DNA from: Acetobacter orleanensis
GTDB lineage: Bacteria > Pseudomonadota > Alphaproteobacteria > Acetobacterales > Acetobacteraceae
Assembly (NCBI RefSeq): GCF_001581005.1
Contig: NZ_LHZV01000058.1
Span: 1-64,000 of the forward strand
DNA: 64,000 nucleotides
Reading direction: 5' to 3'
Shown here: piece after piece, positions 53,766 through 63,107 of the stretch
Numbering within the stretch: position 1 is the stretch's first letter
Layout: each line of letters opens with the position of its first letter
Notes under the pieces: generated by a model
Seen by the model: only the letters and a program-made list of their open reading frames with translations
Database searches by the model: none
Told to the model about the DNA's origin: nothing
Translations under genes and position numbers: made by a program

Positions 53766-54719
53766 TTATTCGGCGCTCAGTTCGGCCAGATATCGTTCCG
53801 CATCCAGAGCGGCCATGCAGCCGGTGCCAGCAGCGGTTACGGCCTGACGGTAAATTTTGTCCTGCACATCGCCCGCAGCGAAAACACCGGGAACGGAGGT
53901 GCGGGTGGTGCCGGGCGTGGTCTCAATATAACCTTCCGCATCCAGCGCGACCTGCCCGTTGAAAAGGCCTGTCGTGGGGCTGTGCCCGATAGCGATAAAA
54001 ATGCCGTCAGCCGGAATGTCCTGCATGACACCGTCCTGCGTATTGCGCACACGAATGGCGCTGACAGTCGGCGGCGTGCCGGTGGCCAGAATATCCTCCA
54101 CCGTCGTATTCCACAAAATGGAGGTCTTCGGGTTTTTGAAAAAACGGTCCTGCAAGATTTTCTCGGCCCGCAGGGTGTCTCGGCGGTGGATAAGAGTCAC
54201 ATGCGCTGCGTGGTGGGTGAGGTACAAAGCCTCTTCCACAGCCGTATTGCCGCCGCCCACCACAACCACGTTCTTGCCGCGATAAAAGAAACCATCACAC
54301 GTGGCACAGGCGGAAACGCCAGCACCCTGCAAGGTTTTCTCCGCAGGCAGGCCGAGCCATTTGGCCTGAGCGCCAGTGGCGATAATCACGGATTTTGCAA
54401 GATACTCTGTGCCGGAATCGCCTGTCAGACGAAACGGGGAGCCGGATTTGAAATCCACGGTGGTGATGATGTCATACTCAATCCGCGTGCCAACATTTCT
54501 GGCTTGGGCTTCCATCTGTTCCATCAGCCACGGGCCTTGCACAGCGTCTGCAAAGCCGGGGTAGTTTTCCACGTCAGTGGTGATGGTCAACTGGCCACCC
54601 GGCTGAAGCCCTGCCACCAGAACGGGCGCAAGGTTTGCGCGCGCGGCGTAAATGGCAGCGGTATAGCCAGCCGGGCCTGCGCCAATAACAAGCAGATCGG
54701 TGAGGATGGTTTCTGTCAT
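53766..54719 (-). CDS. trxB: Thioredoxin reductase
   Basis: 317-residue FAD/NADPH enzyme. FAD motif VIGAGPAGYTAAIYAAR, redox pair CATC at 138-141, NADPH motif VVGGGNTAVEEALYL, and the C-terminal FAD segment GVFAAGDVQDKIYRQAVTAAGTGCMAALDAERYL. The start at ATG 54719 fits the family; an upstream extension does not. It is divergent from the Lrp-type gene. Confidence 0.96.
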   Translation of the reverse strand: MTETILTDLLVIGAGPAGYTAAIYAARANLAPVLVAGLQPGGQLTITTDVENYPGFADAVQGPWLMEQMEAQARNVGTRIEYDIITTVDFKSGSPFRLTGDSGTEYLAKSVIIATGAQAKWLGLPAEKTLQGAGVSACATCDGFFYRGKNVVVVGGGNTAVEEALYLTHHAAHVTLIHRRDTLRAEKILQDRFFKNPKTSILWNTTVEDILATGTPPTVSAIRVRNTQDGVMQDIPADGIFIAIGHSPTTGLFNGQVALDAEGYIETTPGTTRTSVPGVFAAGDVQDKIYRQAVTAAGTGCMAALDAERYLAELSAE

Positions 54720-54899
54720 GGGGCAGACCTTTGCGTGCTGGAAGTCAGGATGCGCTAGACGCACTTTGCATATGTTGCGATATGGCGGGTGTATGCGGCG
54801 AGAGCAAGAGCGGAAGCCGTTTGCGGCGCGTGCGCGTGCGTGGCATATACGCCCCATACTCTTTGGAAAAAGGCTACGGCGAGAAATGGATCAGGCAAG

Positions 54900-55385
54900 G
54901 TGACGGAACTAGACGCTGTTGACCTTCGTATTGTGGCGGAACTTCAGGAAGACGGGCGCATGACCAACGTCGAGCTGGCCCGCCGCGTTGGAATTTCTGC
55001 CCCACCCTGCCTGCGGCGTGTGCGGCGGCTGGAAGAGCTGGGTGTGATCCATGGCTATCATGCGGAGCCGGACGCGAGTGCCTTGGGCTGGCCCATCACT
55101 TTTTTTGCGTTGATTGGCCTTGATAGCCAGAAGGAAGCTGTCCTGTCCGCCTTTGAGGCAGAGATGGCCCGCTGGCCGGAAGTCCGCGAGTGCCACATGA
55201 TTCGGGGCGGTGGTGATTTTCTGGCGCGCCTGATTGCGCGTGATGCCGCGCATGAAAACGCGCTGACCCGTCGGCTGACTGAAGGCCCGCACGTGATTCG
55301 CGTGCAGACCCTGCAAACCATCCGCACCAGTCTGGATCGCACGGGTGTTCCGATTTTTCCGGGTAGCGAGGGCGGCATAGCGTGA
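54900..55385 (+). CDS. Lrp/AsnC-family transcriptional regulator
   Basis: 161 residues from GTG 54900. DNA-binding part: LDAVDLRIVAELQEDGRMTNVELARRVGISAPPCLRRVRRLEELGVIHGYHAEPDASALG; the RAM effector domain follows with ECHMIRGGGDFLARLIARD. Family members sense amino acids. The stop overlaps the next gene's GTG (GTGA, 55382-55385), so the regulator and the glycosyltransferases behind it are translationally coupled. The ligand is unknown. Confidence 0.9.
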   Translation: MTELDAVDLRIVAELQEDGRMTNVELARRVGISAPPCLRRVRRLEELGVIHGYHAEPDASALGWPITFFALIGLDSQKEAVLSAFEAEMARWPEVRECHMIRGGGDFLARLIARDAAHENALTRRLTEGPHVIRVQTLQTIRTSLDRTGVPIFPGSEGGIA

Positions 55386-56503
55386 GCGAGGCGGCGGCAG
55401 AAGCGGCCGCAGACGGGCAGGCTGGTCCTGAGATCAGCGTGATTGTGCCGTGTTACAATGAGGTCGGGAATGTTGGCCCGCTTGTCGCCGCACTGGAGCG
55501 CGCGCTGGCAGGGAGGCGGTGGGAAGTCATTTTTGTGGATGATAACTCACCGGATGGCACAACCGAGGCCGTGCGTGCGCTTGCCCGCGAAAATGCCCGC
55601 GTGCGTGGCCTCTGTCGTGTTGGCCGCAGGGGGCTTTCTTCCGCTGTTATTGAGGGCGCGCTTTCTTCCTCCGCTCAAATTGTTGCCGTCATGGACGGGG
55701 ACATGCAGCATGATGAAAGCCGCCTTGGCGCACTGGTTGATGCCGTGCGGAGCGGCGTGTGTGATGTTGCCGTGGGCAGCCGCCATGTGGAGGGCGGGGA
55801 TAATTCCGGTCTCGCCAATGCTTGGCGGCATGCCTTGTCAGATGGCGGTATCAAACTCGCGCAGATGCTTCTGCCCGTAAAGCTGGGCGACCCGATGAGC
55901 GGTTTTTTCGCGCTAAGGCAGGAGACATTCGCCCGCATTGCGCCGCATCTGTCAGGCACGGGTTTTAAAATTCTGGTCGATCTGCTGCTGTCTTCCCCAC
56001 ACCCTTTGCGTGTGCAGGAAATTGCCTGCGGTTTCCGTGCGCGGCTGGCGGGTGAAAGCAAGCTTGATGCGCTGGTTATGCTGCAATTTGTCGCCCTGCT
56101 GCTGGATAAGCTCTGCCGTGGTTGGCTGCCTTTGCGGTTTGTGGCGTTTGCGCTCGTCGGTCTTGTCGGGATTGGCGTTAATCTGCTGGTCATGCAGTGT
56201 GCTCGTGCGCTGGGGTTCGATTTTCCTGTGGCGCAGGGCATTGGTACGGTTGTGGCCATGATTATCAATTTCCAACTGGATAATAACCTCACCTATCGGG
56301 ATAGACGCCTGCGTGGTGTGCGCTGCGTATGGGGCCTGCTGCTGTTCATGCTGGTCTGCTCCGTCGGGGCGCTGGCCAATGTGGGTGTGGCGGATATGGT
56401 TTATCACCAGAGCCGGGAGTTTAATGAGGCCAGCGTGGCCGGAGCTGTCGTGGCGGTCGTCTGGAATTATGCCATGTCCTCCACCATTGTCTGGCGGCGG
56501 TGA
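55382..56503 (+). CDS. GT2 glycosyltransferase fused to a GtrA-like membrane domain
   Basis: 373 residues. Residues 1-250 are a dolichyl-phosphate-mannose-synthase-like GT-A domain: ISVIVPCYNEVGNVGPLVAALE, VIFVDDNSPDGTTE, VMDGDMQHDE (metal site), VGSRHVEGGDNSGL. Residues about 255-373 are a four-helix GtrA-like domain (LRFVAFALVGLVGIGVNLLVMQ, FQLDNNLTYRDRRLRG). It likely makes and flips a polyprenyl-phosphate sugar. GTGA overlaps with both neighbours. Confidence 0.92.
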   Translation: MSEAAAEAAADGQAGPEISVIVPCYNEVGNVGPLVAALERALAGRRWEVIFVDDNSPDGTTEAVRALARENARVRGLCRVGRRGLSSAVIEGALSSSAQIVAVMDGDMQHDESRLGALVDAVRSGVCDVAVGSRHVEGGDNSGLANAWRHALSDGGIKLAQMLLPVKLGDPMSGFFALRQETFARIAPHLSGTGFKILVDLLLSSPHPLRVQEIACGFRARLAGESKLDALVMLQFVALLLDKLCRGWLPLRFVAFALVGLVGIGVNLLVMQCARALGFDFPVAQGIGTVVAMIINFQLDNNLTYRDRRLRGVRCVWGLLLFMLVCSVGALANVGVADMVYHQSREFNEASVAGAVVAVVWNYAMSSTIVWRR

Positions 56504-57984
56504 TACACCGCATGGTGCGTGGGCGTGCTCTGTGGGCTTGGTCCGCTGCTCTGGCGGGTCTGACGCTTGTGCGCCTCTTGATGGCCGCATGGGTGCCGCT
56601 CACGCCGGATGAAGCCTATTATCGTATCTGGGCCTTAGCGCCTGCTACTGGCTATTTGGATCACCCGCCTCTGGTGGCGGTTTGGATCTATGCTGGCATG
56701 GCCGTGTTTGGTGATACGGCTCTGGGCGTGCGCGCGATGGGGCCGGTTTCCGCTCTGGCTGGCACGGTTCTGCTGGCTCTTACGGCACGGGACTGGCTAC
56801 GGAGCCGCGCACAGACTGCACAGATCAGCACGTCTCTGACGCCTGATGCGGGTATGGTTCGCACCGGGCTGCTGCTGAATGGAACCGTGGCGCTGGGTGT
56901 CGGCACGCTGATTATGACACCCGACACGCCGCTTCTACTCTTCATGGCGTTGCTGGTCTGGAGCCTCGGGCGAGTCTGTCTGCGCGGGCAGGGAGCAGCA
57001 TGGCTTCTGGTTGGAGCCGCTGTTGGGCTGGGTTTTGAAAGCAAATATACGGCTGTGCTGCCCGTTGGCGGGATGCTGGTCTGGCTTTTTCTAACGCGCG
57101 CAGGCCGGGGCTGGCTGAAAACGCCGTGGCCGTGGATGGGCGGGGGTGTCGCGTTACTCTGCGCAGGGCCTGTCATCTGGTGGAATGCCACACATGGCTG
57201 GGTGAGCTTTCTCAAGCAGGGGGGGCGCACGGGTGACTGGCATCCGGCGAAGATGGTTACCTATTTTGGTGAATTGCTCGGCGGGCAAATCGGGCTGGCC
57301 TCTCCGGGTGTCTTCGTATTTTTCGTCGGTGGCGTCTGGCTGCTGTGGCGACAGAAAGATGCGTTTTCCCGGCTTTTACTTCTGATGATTTTGCTGCCTG
57401 CGGTCGTGTTCATCCAACATGCGTTTGGAGCCCGTGTGCAGGCCAATTGGCCGGTTGTGCTATATCCGGCTCTTGCCTTGGCGGCGGTTCTGCCTGTCTG
57501 GAGCGGTGCGCTGGCTTCCAGCCTGCTGGGTATGGCGCTGGTTGGGGTGATTGTGGTGCAGGCCGCGTTCTCACCCGTAACACTTTCCCCGCATTTTGAT
57601 ATGACTTTACGGCAGATGGGCGGCTGGCAGGCATTTGCACAGACCGTTGTGGCGCGCACGCCTGAATCGTCTTTGCTGATTGCGGACGAATATGGTCTGG
57701 CCGCCGAGCTTTCCTTCTATAGCCCTCGTGGCCGGAAGGTCATGGCGGTCGAGCCGCGTTGGCTGTTGTTTAATCTCCCGCACGCGCGGTGTGGTGAAGG
57801 CTACTTGATTCGTAGCCATAGGCGGCATGATCAGCCCGATACGACTCACTTTATAGTGCTGGGTGAGGAGCTACCGCTCGTGCGTGCGCGGCACGGTGCG
57901 GTAGCTGATACATATTCGGTTTTTCATGTGCGGATGCGGTGTGATGCCGCAGGACAGGGGCTAGATGCTGTCCTGCTGCCCTGA
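56500..57984 (+). CDS. ArnT-like glycosyltransferase family 39 protein
   Basis: 494-residue polytopic protein with about 10-12 helices. The first loop carries the acidic catalytic motif [31 protein letters not shown], characteristic of GT39/PMT-2 relatives such as ArnT that transfer a sugar from a polyprenyl phosphate donor in the periplasm. The C-terminal periplasmic part begins near residue 360. It starts at GTG 56500 in the stop of the GT2 gene; ATG 56512 is an alternative. The GT2-GtrA protein would supply the donor; acceptor could be lipid A, core or a protein. Confidence 0.9.
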   Translation: MIHRMVRGRALWAWSAALAGLTLVRLLMAAWVPLTPDEAYYRIWALAPATGYLDHPPLVAVWIYAGMAVFGDTALGVRAMGPVSALAGTVLLALTARDWLRSRAQTAQISTSLTPDAGMVRTGLLLNGTVALGVGTLIMTPDTPLLLFMALLVWSLGRVCLRGQGAAWLLVGAAVGLGFESKYTAVLPVGGMLVWLFLTRAGRGWLKTPWPWMGGGVALLCAGPVIWWNATHGWVSFLKQGGRTGDWHPAKMVTYFGELLGGQIGLASPGVFVFFVGGVWLLWRQKDAFSRLLLLMILLPAVVFIQHAFGARVQANWPVVLYPALALAAVLPVWSGALASSLLGMALVGVIVVQAAFSPVTLSPHFDMTLRQMGGWQAFAQTVVARTPESSLLIADEYGLAAELSFYSPRGRKVMAVEPRWLLFNLPHARCGEGYLIRSHRRHDQPDTTHFIVLGEELPLVRARHGAVADTYSVFHVRMRCDAAGQGLDAVLLP

Positions 57985-58097
57985 AACCGGGCGGAAAAGG
58001 TGTGTTCTGTGCTGATAGCGGATGTGTTCGTTTGGACAGGCGCACGGAACAGGATTACGGTGCTAAAAGAGAAATGAAATTAGGAAAGCGGGGGCGT

Positions 58098-59099
58098 ATG
58101 TCATCTCCACTGAATGTGGCCGTCCAGATGGACCCTCTGGAGCACATCAATATTGATGGTGATTCCACATTCGCCATGATGCTGGAAGCGCAGGCCCGTG
58201 GGCATGCGCTGTTTGTGTATGAAGTCGGCTCCATGGCGCTGGGTGAGGGCGTGACCGAACCCGGTGGCGTTGCCAGAGCGCAGGTGAGTGCTGCGGTACG
58301 CCCGGTGACGGTCCAGCGGGAAAAGGGGCGTCATGCCAGCTTTGGTCCTGTAACCCGGCGTTCTCTGGGCGAAATGGACGTGGTGCTGATGCGTCAGGAC
58401 CCGCCATTTGATATGGCTTATATTACGGCAACCCATCTGCTGGACCATGTGCATGGCATTGGTCCGGGCAAGGCGCTGGTGGTGAATGATCCGCGCTGGG
58501 TGCGGGATTCCCCGGAAAAACTGCTGGTGACCCATTTCCCCGGCTTGATGCCGCCGACACTGGTGACATGGGACGTCGGGGAAATTCGCGCGTTCCGTCG
58601 GAAATGGCGTGACATTATTGTTAAGCCGCTCTTCGGCAATGGCGGCAGCGGCATCTTCCGCATTCGTGAGGATGACCAGAATCTGAACGCGCTGCTGGAG
58701 ATGCATTTTGCCCGCTCCCGCGAGCCATTGATGATCCAGCGTTATGAACCCGCTGTCAAAGCCGGGGATAAACGGATTATTCTGGTGGACGGCAAGCCGG
58801 TAGGGGCCATTAACCGCGTACCATCCGGTGAAGACCATCGCTCGAATATGCATGTCGGAGGGGTTGCCCGCAAAGTCGGGCTGACAGCGCGTGATGAGGA
58901 CATCTGTGCCGCTATTGGGCCGTTCCTGAAAGAGCACGGCCTGATTTTTGTCGGGATTGATGTGATCGGGGATTACCTCACGGAAATCAACGTGACATCC
59001 CCGACGGGTCTTCAAGAGTTGGAGCGCTTCGACGGCCTTAATGCGGCAGGGCTGATCTGGGACTGTATTGAAGGGAAACTGGCAGGAAAACTGTCCTGA
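58098..59099 (+). CDS. gshB: Glutathione synthetase
   Basis: ATP-grasp enzyme completing glutathione synthesis; 333 residues. N-terminal [35 protein letters not shown], then [36 protein letters not shown] (ATP-grasp loop), [20 protein letters not shown] and [27 protein letters not shown] 58098 with AGGAAA upstream is chosen; ATG 58074 is possible. Convergent with the small gene at 59101. Confidence 0.96.
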   Translation: MSSPLNVAVQMDPLEHINIDGDSTFAMMLEAQARGHALFVYEVGSMALGEGVTEPGGVARAQVSAAVRPVTVQREKGRHASFGPVTRRSLGEMDVVLMRQDPPFDMAYITATHLLDHVHGIGPGKALVVNDPRWVRDSPEKLLVTHFPGLMPPTLVTWDVGEIRAFRRKWRDIIVKPLFGNGGSGIFRIREDDQNLNALLEMHFARSREPLMIQRYEPAVKAGDKRIILVDGKPVGAINRVPSGEDHRSNMHVGGVARKVGLTARDEDICAAIGPFLKEHGLIFVGIDVIGDYLTEINVTSPTGLQELERFDGLNAAGLIWDCIEGKLAGKLS

Positions 59100-59100
59100 C

Positions 59101-59313
59101 TTACTGAACCTTGTCAGTCGGAGGTGATGCGGGTGCAGCGGTCGGAGCGTGATCGCCCTGATGGGCTACGTCTGCGTCGTCTTCAGGGACTGGAAGAACG
59201 GTGTCTTTGCCAAAGCGGTTGTCAAACCAGTGCATCAGAGGCGTGCGGAAATAATAAACCACGATTGATGACCAGATGATGAGCGCAATGATGGCAATAA
59301 CCAGATTCAGCAT
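59101..59313 (-). CDS. Small membrane protein, unknown function
   Basis: 70 residues: one N-terminal membrane helix (LNLVIAIIALIIWSSIVVYYF), a short basic/aromatic segment and an acidic, Pro/Ala-rich C-terminal tail. No family recognised. A longer frame to 59529 overlaps the pmtA gene on the other strand. Its stop codon is one base from the gshB stop, convergent. Confidence 0.55.
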   Translation of the reverse strand: MLNLVIAIIALIIWSSIVVYYFRTPLMHWFDNRFGKDTVLPVPEDDADVAHQGDHAPTAAPASPPTDKVQ

Positions 59314-59465
59314 GACAGTTTTCTTTTCAACCCGTTCTTTCAAGGCGGAAGGTAAGGGCACAATGGGGCCGAAGACAAGGGCGCTTTTATGGCGGCCATT
59401 ATTTAATACAGGGAAGATACGTTGTGGCACTTGAAGAAATGACGGCGAGCAGGCAGAGAGAGAGC

Positions 59466-60155
59466 ATGAGTGACGTTCTCCATGAATGCCCGCCCGGTCA
59501 GGGTGAGGATCCGGTGCCTCCTCCTTCACGCTCGGCGCTGGATGCAGAGGCTGTCAAACTTGCCTACCGTCGGTGGGCTGGCGTCTATGATACCGTTTTT
59601 GGCGGTATTTCTGGCGTTGGTCGCAAGCGCGCGGTGGAAGCTGTCAACGCGCTGCCCGGTACCAAAGTGCTGGAAGTCGGCGTGGGAACAGGGCTTGCTT
59701 TGCCCTGCTACACTCAGAGCAAGAAAATTACCGGCATTGATCTCTCGGGTGACATGCTGGCCCGTGCGCGGGAACGTGTGCAGAAAGAGAATCTGACTAA
59801 CGTTGAAGCGCTTCTGGAAATGGATGCGGAAGAGACCAGCTTTGCTGATGCGTCTTTCGATATTGCCGTGGCCATGTTTGTCGCCTCTGTCGTGCCGCAT
59901 CCGCGCAAGCTGCTGCGTGAGCTCAAGCGCGTGGTGCGCCCCGGTGGCCATATTCTTTTTGTAAACCATTTCCTTGCGCCCAACGGCGTGCGGGGTGTTG
60001 TGGAACGGGGTATGGCACGGGCGTCCCGCTCTCTGGGCTGGCATCCGGACTTTGCCATGGAATCCCTTCTGCCGCCGGATGATCTTGCCCGCGCCCGTAT
60101 CCAGCCGGTGCCTCCCTTGGGGCTTTTTACATTGGTGACACTCGACCGGACGTAA
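59466..60155 (+). CDS. pmtA: Phosphatidylethanolamine N-methyltransferase PmtA
   Basis: SAM-dependent methyltransferase, 229 residues, converting phosphatidylethanolamine toward phosphatidylcholine. It has AYRRWAGVYDTVFGGISGVGRKRAVEAVN at the N-terminus, SAM motif I VLEVGVGTGLALP and ITGIDLSGDMLARARERV, which match rhizobial/Rhodobacter PmtA; acetic acid bacteria are known to contain phosphatidylcholine. Three in-frame starts (59424 GTG, 59439, 59466) exist; the last has GAGAGAG upstream. Confidence 0.9.
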   Translation: MSDVLHECPPGQGEDPVPPPSRSALDAEAVKLAYRRWAGVYDTVFGGISGVGRKRAVEAVNALPGTKVLEVGVGTGLALPCYTQSKKITGIDLSGDMLARARERVQKENLTNVEALLEMDAEETSFADASFDIAVAMFVASVVPHPRKLLRELKRVVRPGGHILFVNHFLAPNGVRGVVERGMARASRSLGWHPDFAMESLLPPDDLARARIQPVPPLGLFTLVTLDRT

Positions 60156-60362
60156 AACTACGCCCTATCCGCTTCCGTCGCCCTTTCCGCACAAGGCAGG
60201 GCAGACGGCGGCGCGGGACTTAACGGGTCGTCTCTCAGTATAAAAATCGTTATTATACGCTTTTTACAGAGTCCGCAGAGCGTGAGTGCTGTGGGGCTTG
60301 TGGCGATACAGGTTACGAGCAATGGCCTTTACCGGGCAAAAAGCCGGAACGGAAAGAAAAGC

Positions 60363-61622
60363 ATGAACAAGCAGGCTGCATCGGGTACGGGTGTGGGGGC
60401 AGGGTATCTGCTCATCGCCACGATTGCGGGGCTGCTTGGTGGAGGAGCCTCTGTGCTGCGTCAGGCAGGCATTATGCCAGATGCAGGACTCTGGCCTGTT
60501 CTCGAACAGATCCATGCTCCGCTGATGCTTCTTTTTGTTGTTATTCCGGCGTTAGTTTGCGGCTTTGGCAACCTCTGGTTGCCGAGGGCTCTTGGGCGTT
60601 CCGGGGGTGTGCTGCCAAGCCTGAACTATGCTGGTCTCGGGATGGTTGCTGTTTCTGGTGGTCTGACCGTCACGACGGGCGCGCAGGCTCCGGCTGTTCT
60701 GCTCTGGAGTGTCGGGCTACTCTGCGCCGTGATGGTCCTGCTGGCCACGATTTTTGACAGCCGCGCGGATTATGAAGAGCAAAAGCCGTTTTCTCCGTTT
60801 GTTTGGGGAGAAATGCTGGCTTCTGCCGTTCTGCTGGTGACTGTGCCTGTGCTGGCCGCCGTGATGACGCATCAACTGCTCTCCGGTGCCTCAACATCAA
60901 TCCTTCCGCTTTTGGATGGGCTGACGGAGCCTGTTACCCTTGTCTCTCTGCTGGCCGGGTTTGGACTGGTGTTTGAAGTCGGTGCGCGGGGAAGTCATTT
61001 TTCTGAAAAACCGGTTATCGCGATCATGGCGACAACGGCTGCGGCCTCTGTCATCATCTGGACCCGTGGCGTTTTCGCGCATGGACTGGTCGCCACTGTG
61101 CAGCAGCCGGGCGTTCTGACCTCTCCTGAAAACGCAGTGCTGTTCGCGTCCACGCTGGCCTCTGTTCTGCTGGCGGGTCTGTGGATGGCCGGCGCATGGC
61201 GCAGCCGCCTTTCCCTGCGTGTTCCCATGCTATGGGGCCTTGGTTTTCTGGCTGTTGTCTCCACAGGTTGGGTTGCACAACTGATGCAGGGAGAAGGTCT
61301 CCATTCCGCTCTTCAGCTTGCAGCCGTTTATGCTGCCTTCTGCGGCCTTTACCTGTGGCGCGGAGAAAATGGCGGATATTGGTATCCGCGCGCCCCGGTT
61401 ATTTTGCAGTTTGTGCTGATGGCGACCGCAACTGGGCTGTCCTTCTCTCCGCTTTCCGCCACAACGCAAATCTGGAGTGGGAGCCTGCTGGGCGTGTCTC
61501 TCTTCTGCTTTCTGCTGACTATGGGACTGAGTTTCCTGCAGAACCGGAAAGAAGAAGAGGTTAGTTCTGTGACAACACAACCCGTCATGGTGTCTGTTTC
61601 TAAGGGAACGGTGCAGTCATGA
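60363..61622 (+). CDS. Degenerate heme-copper oxidase subunit I-like membrane protein
   Basis: 419 residues, about 11-12 helices. It aligns with cytochrome c oxidase subunit I by eye: EQIHAPLMLLFVVIPALVCGFGN matches the helix-II region and GEGLHSALQLAAVYAAFCGLYLW matches helix X. His51 and His314 fit the low-spin heme ligands. The high-spin heme His is Gly312, the three CuB His are Glu189, Arg235 and Gly236, and the cross-linked Tyr is Leu193. It therefore cannot reduce oxygen; a single-heme membrane protein is possible. It overlaps ctaB by 4 bases. The start at ATG 60363 has GGAAAG upstream; GTG 60282 is unlikely. Confidence 0.8.
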   Translation: MNKQAASGTGVGAGYLLIATIAGLLGGGASVLRQAGIMPDAGLWPVLEQIHAPLMLLFVVIPALVCGFGNLWLPRALGRSGGVLPSLNYAGLGMVAVSGGLTVTTGAQAPAVLLWSVGLLCAVMVLLATIFDSRADYEEQKPFSPFVWGEMLASAVLLVTVPVLAAVMTHQLLSGASTSILPLLDGLTEPVTLVSLLAGFGLVFEVGARGSHFSEKPVIAIMATTAAASVIIWTRGVFAHGLVATVQQPGVLTSPENAVLFASTLASVLLAGLWMAGAWRSRLSLRVPMLWGLGFLAVVSTGWVAQLMQGEGLHSALQLAAVYAAFCGLYLWRGENGGYWYPRAPVILQFVLMATATGLSFSPLSATTQIWSGSLLGVSLFCFLLTMGLSFLQNRKEEEVSSVTTQPVMVSVSKGTVQS

Positions 61623-62578
61623 GCGAGACCGTAGCCAGCGCTGCTCAGGCAGAGCGTATCCGTTTTAAGGCGGACCGGGTCGGCACGACAGCGAAAGACT
61701 GGGTTCTGCTGCTCAAACCGCGCGTGATTTCACTGGTGGTGTTCACGGGTGCTGCCGGGATGATTATGGCGCCGGGGCACCTGAACCCGTTTGTGGCAGC
61801 TGTTTCCATTCTCTGTATCTGTCTGGCGTCAGGCGCTGCCGGGGCTATCAATATGTGGTATGACCGCGATATTGACGCGGTGATGCAGCGCACCATTACC
61901 CGGCCTATTCCCGGTGGCCGTATTCCGCCACAGGAAGCGTTGGCTTATGGCGTTGGGTTGTCCTGCCTTTCGGTCTGCCTGATGTGGATGGCAACCAATG
62001 CGCTGGCCGCCGGTATTCTGGCCTTCTCGATTTTCTTCTATTCCGTCATTTATACCATGTGGCTCAAGCGCTCGACGCCGCAGAATATTGTGATTGGTGG
62101 AGCCGCCGGGGCTTTTCCACCCATGATTGGCTGGGCTGCGGCAACCGGCCATATGGCCGTGCTGCCCGTGGTGATGTTCGGGATTGTTTTCTTCTGGACC
62201 CCGCCGCACTTCTGGTCACTCTCCCTTTATGCCTGCAAGGATTATGGCCGCGCTGGAATCCCCATGCTGCCGGTTGTCAAAGGGGCGCGGCATACGCGGT
62301 GGAATATCTTTGTTTATACGCTGGTGCTGTTGGCGGTCTCGCTGATTCCGTCTTTCCTGCGTCTGAGCGGCTGGCTTTATACCGGCACGGCTTTGGTGCT
62401 GGGGCTGGGTTTTGTCGCGTGTGCCGTGCGGGTGCTGCGTGAACCGCAGGATGCAACAGGCATGAGCTTGAATGGTGACAAGGCGGCCCGTCTCTCATTC
62501 CGCTTTTCTCTGGCCTATCTGTTCCTGCTGTTCTGCGGGCTTCTGGCTGACCATATGCTGATGGGGTGGATGATCTGA
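61619..62578 (+). CDS. ctaB: Protoheme IX farnesyltransferase (heme O synthase) CtaB
   Basis: 319 residues, UbiA-superfamily prenyltransferase adding a farnesyl tail to heme b. Markers: LLKPRVISLVVFTG, NMWYDRDIDAVMQRTITRPIPGG (first Asp motif), YTMWLKRSTPQNIVIGGAAGAFPPMIGWAA and HFWSLSLYACKDYGRAGIPMLPVVKG (second motif). In acetic acid bacteria heme O serves the bo3 ubiquinol oxidase. It overlaps both neighbours (ATGA and TGATG). Confidence 0.96.
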   Translation: MSETVASAAQAERIRFKADRVGTTAKDWVLLLKPRVISLVVFTGAAGMIMAPGHLNPFVAAVSILCICLASGAAGAINMWYDRDIDAVMQRTITRPIPGGRIPPQEALAYGVGLSCLSVCLMWMATNALAAGILAFSIFFYSVIYTMWLKRSTPQNIVIGGAAGAFPPMIGWAAATGHMAVLPVVMFGIVFFWTPPHFWSLSLYACKDYGRAGIPMLPVVKGARHTRWNIFVYTLVLLAVSLIPSFLRLSGWLYTGTALVLGLGFVACAVRVLREPQDATGMSLNGDKAARLSFRFSLAYLFLLFCGLLADHMLMGWMI

Positions 62579-62715
62579 TGACACATCTGAGCGCGCTCAA
62601 CCCGCAGGAAGTTGCGGAGAAAAAGCGCCGCCAAAAAGACCGGCTGCGTGCCATGGTGGCCTTTATGGTGCTCATTGCCGGTGTAATGTACGGCCTGACA
62701 CTGACGCATTTCTAA
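62578..62715 (+). CDS. CoxF-like 45-residue membrane protein
   Basis: 45 residues: a Lys/Arg-rich start (EVAEKKRRQKDRLRAM) followed by one helix (VAFMVLIAGVMYGLTLTHF). The ATG lies in the ctaB stop codon (TGATG). Size, topology and place right behind ctaB match the small CoxF-type proteins in alphaproteobacterial cta operons. No ctaG or ctaE follows. The sequence similarity is only topological. Confidence 0.7.
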   Translation: MTHLSALNPQEVAEKKRRQKDRLRAMVAFMVLIAGVMYGLTLTHF

Positions 62716-62826
62716 TTTTATCGCGCTGGCAAGAGTAGGCGCGAGCTTCTTATAAAATACGTGAATGTAGTAGGACGTGCCTTTCCGCTGGCTCTTTTAG
62801 CGAGATGGGGGGGACGACCGTGCTAT

Positions 62827-63021
62827 TCAGGCTTCTTCCTGCCGCGTCGTGCGGGCTGAGTGCAGCAGGCTGTCCATCTGTATGGAAACGCCCTTTTCCT
62901 TAAGCTTGAGAATATCCGCTTCCAGATCAGCCATTTTGCGCTTGCTCCAGAAATGCAGAAACAGGCCAAAGACTGAGGCAGAGACGCCAAGTGTCACAAC
63001 GGCGATTTCCAGAAACAACAT
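62827..63021 (-). CDS. Small membrane protein with coiled segment, unknown function
   Basis: 64 residues: an N-terminal helix (FLEIAVVTLGVSASVFGLFLHF), then an amphipathic charged stretch (KMADLEADILKLKEKGVSI) likely to coil on the cytoplasmic side. AAGGA lies 9 bases before the ATG. I recognise no family. It follows the Tim44-like gene, from which the terminator at 63047-63084 separates it. Confidence 0.6.
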   Translation of the reverse strand: MLFLEIAVVTLGVSASVFGLFLHFWSKRKMADLEADILKLKEKGVSIQMDSLLHSARTTRQEEA

Positions 63022-63046
63022 GGCGTCTATCCTTGCGGAAAAGGCT

Positions 63047-63084
63047 TAAAAAAAGCCTGCATGCCGGTTGCAGACATGCAGGCT
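63047..63084 (-). terminator. Intrinsic terminator of the Tim44-like gene
   Basis: AGCCTGCATG (63084-63075 on the minus strand) pairs with CATGCAGGCT (63063-63054), 11-base loop, followed by a run of T to 63048. Confidence 0.88.
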
Positions 63085-63107
63085 GACAAAAACGAGAGCG
63101 GTTGCTG

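Noticed and set aside
60363-61622. Functional cytochrome c oxidase subunit I
   Set aside because: CuB ligands, high-spin heme ligand and active-site Tyr are missing, and subunits II and III and ctaG are absent nearby.
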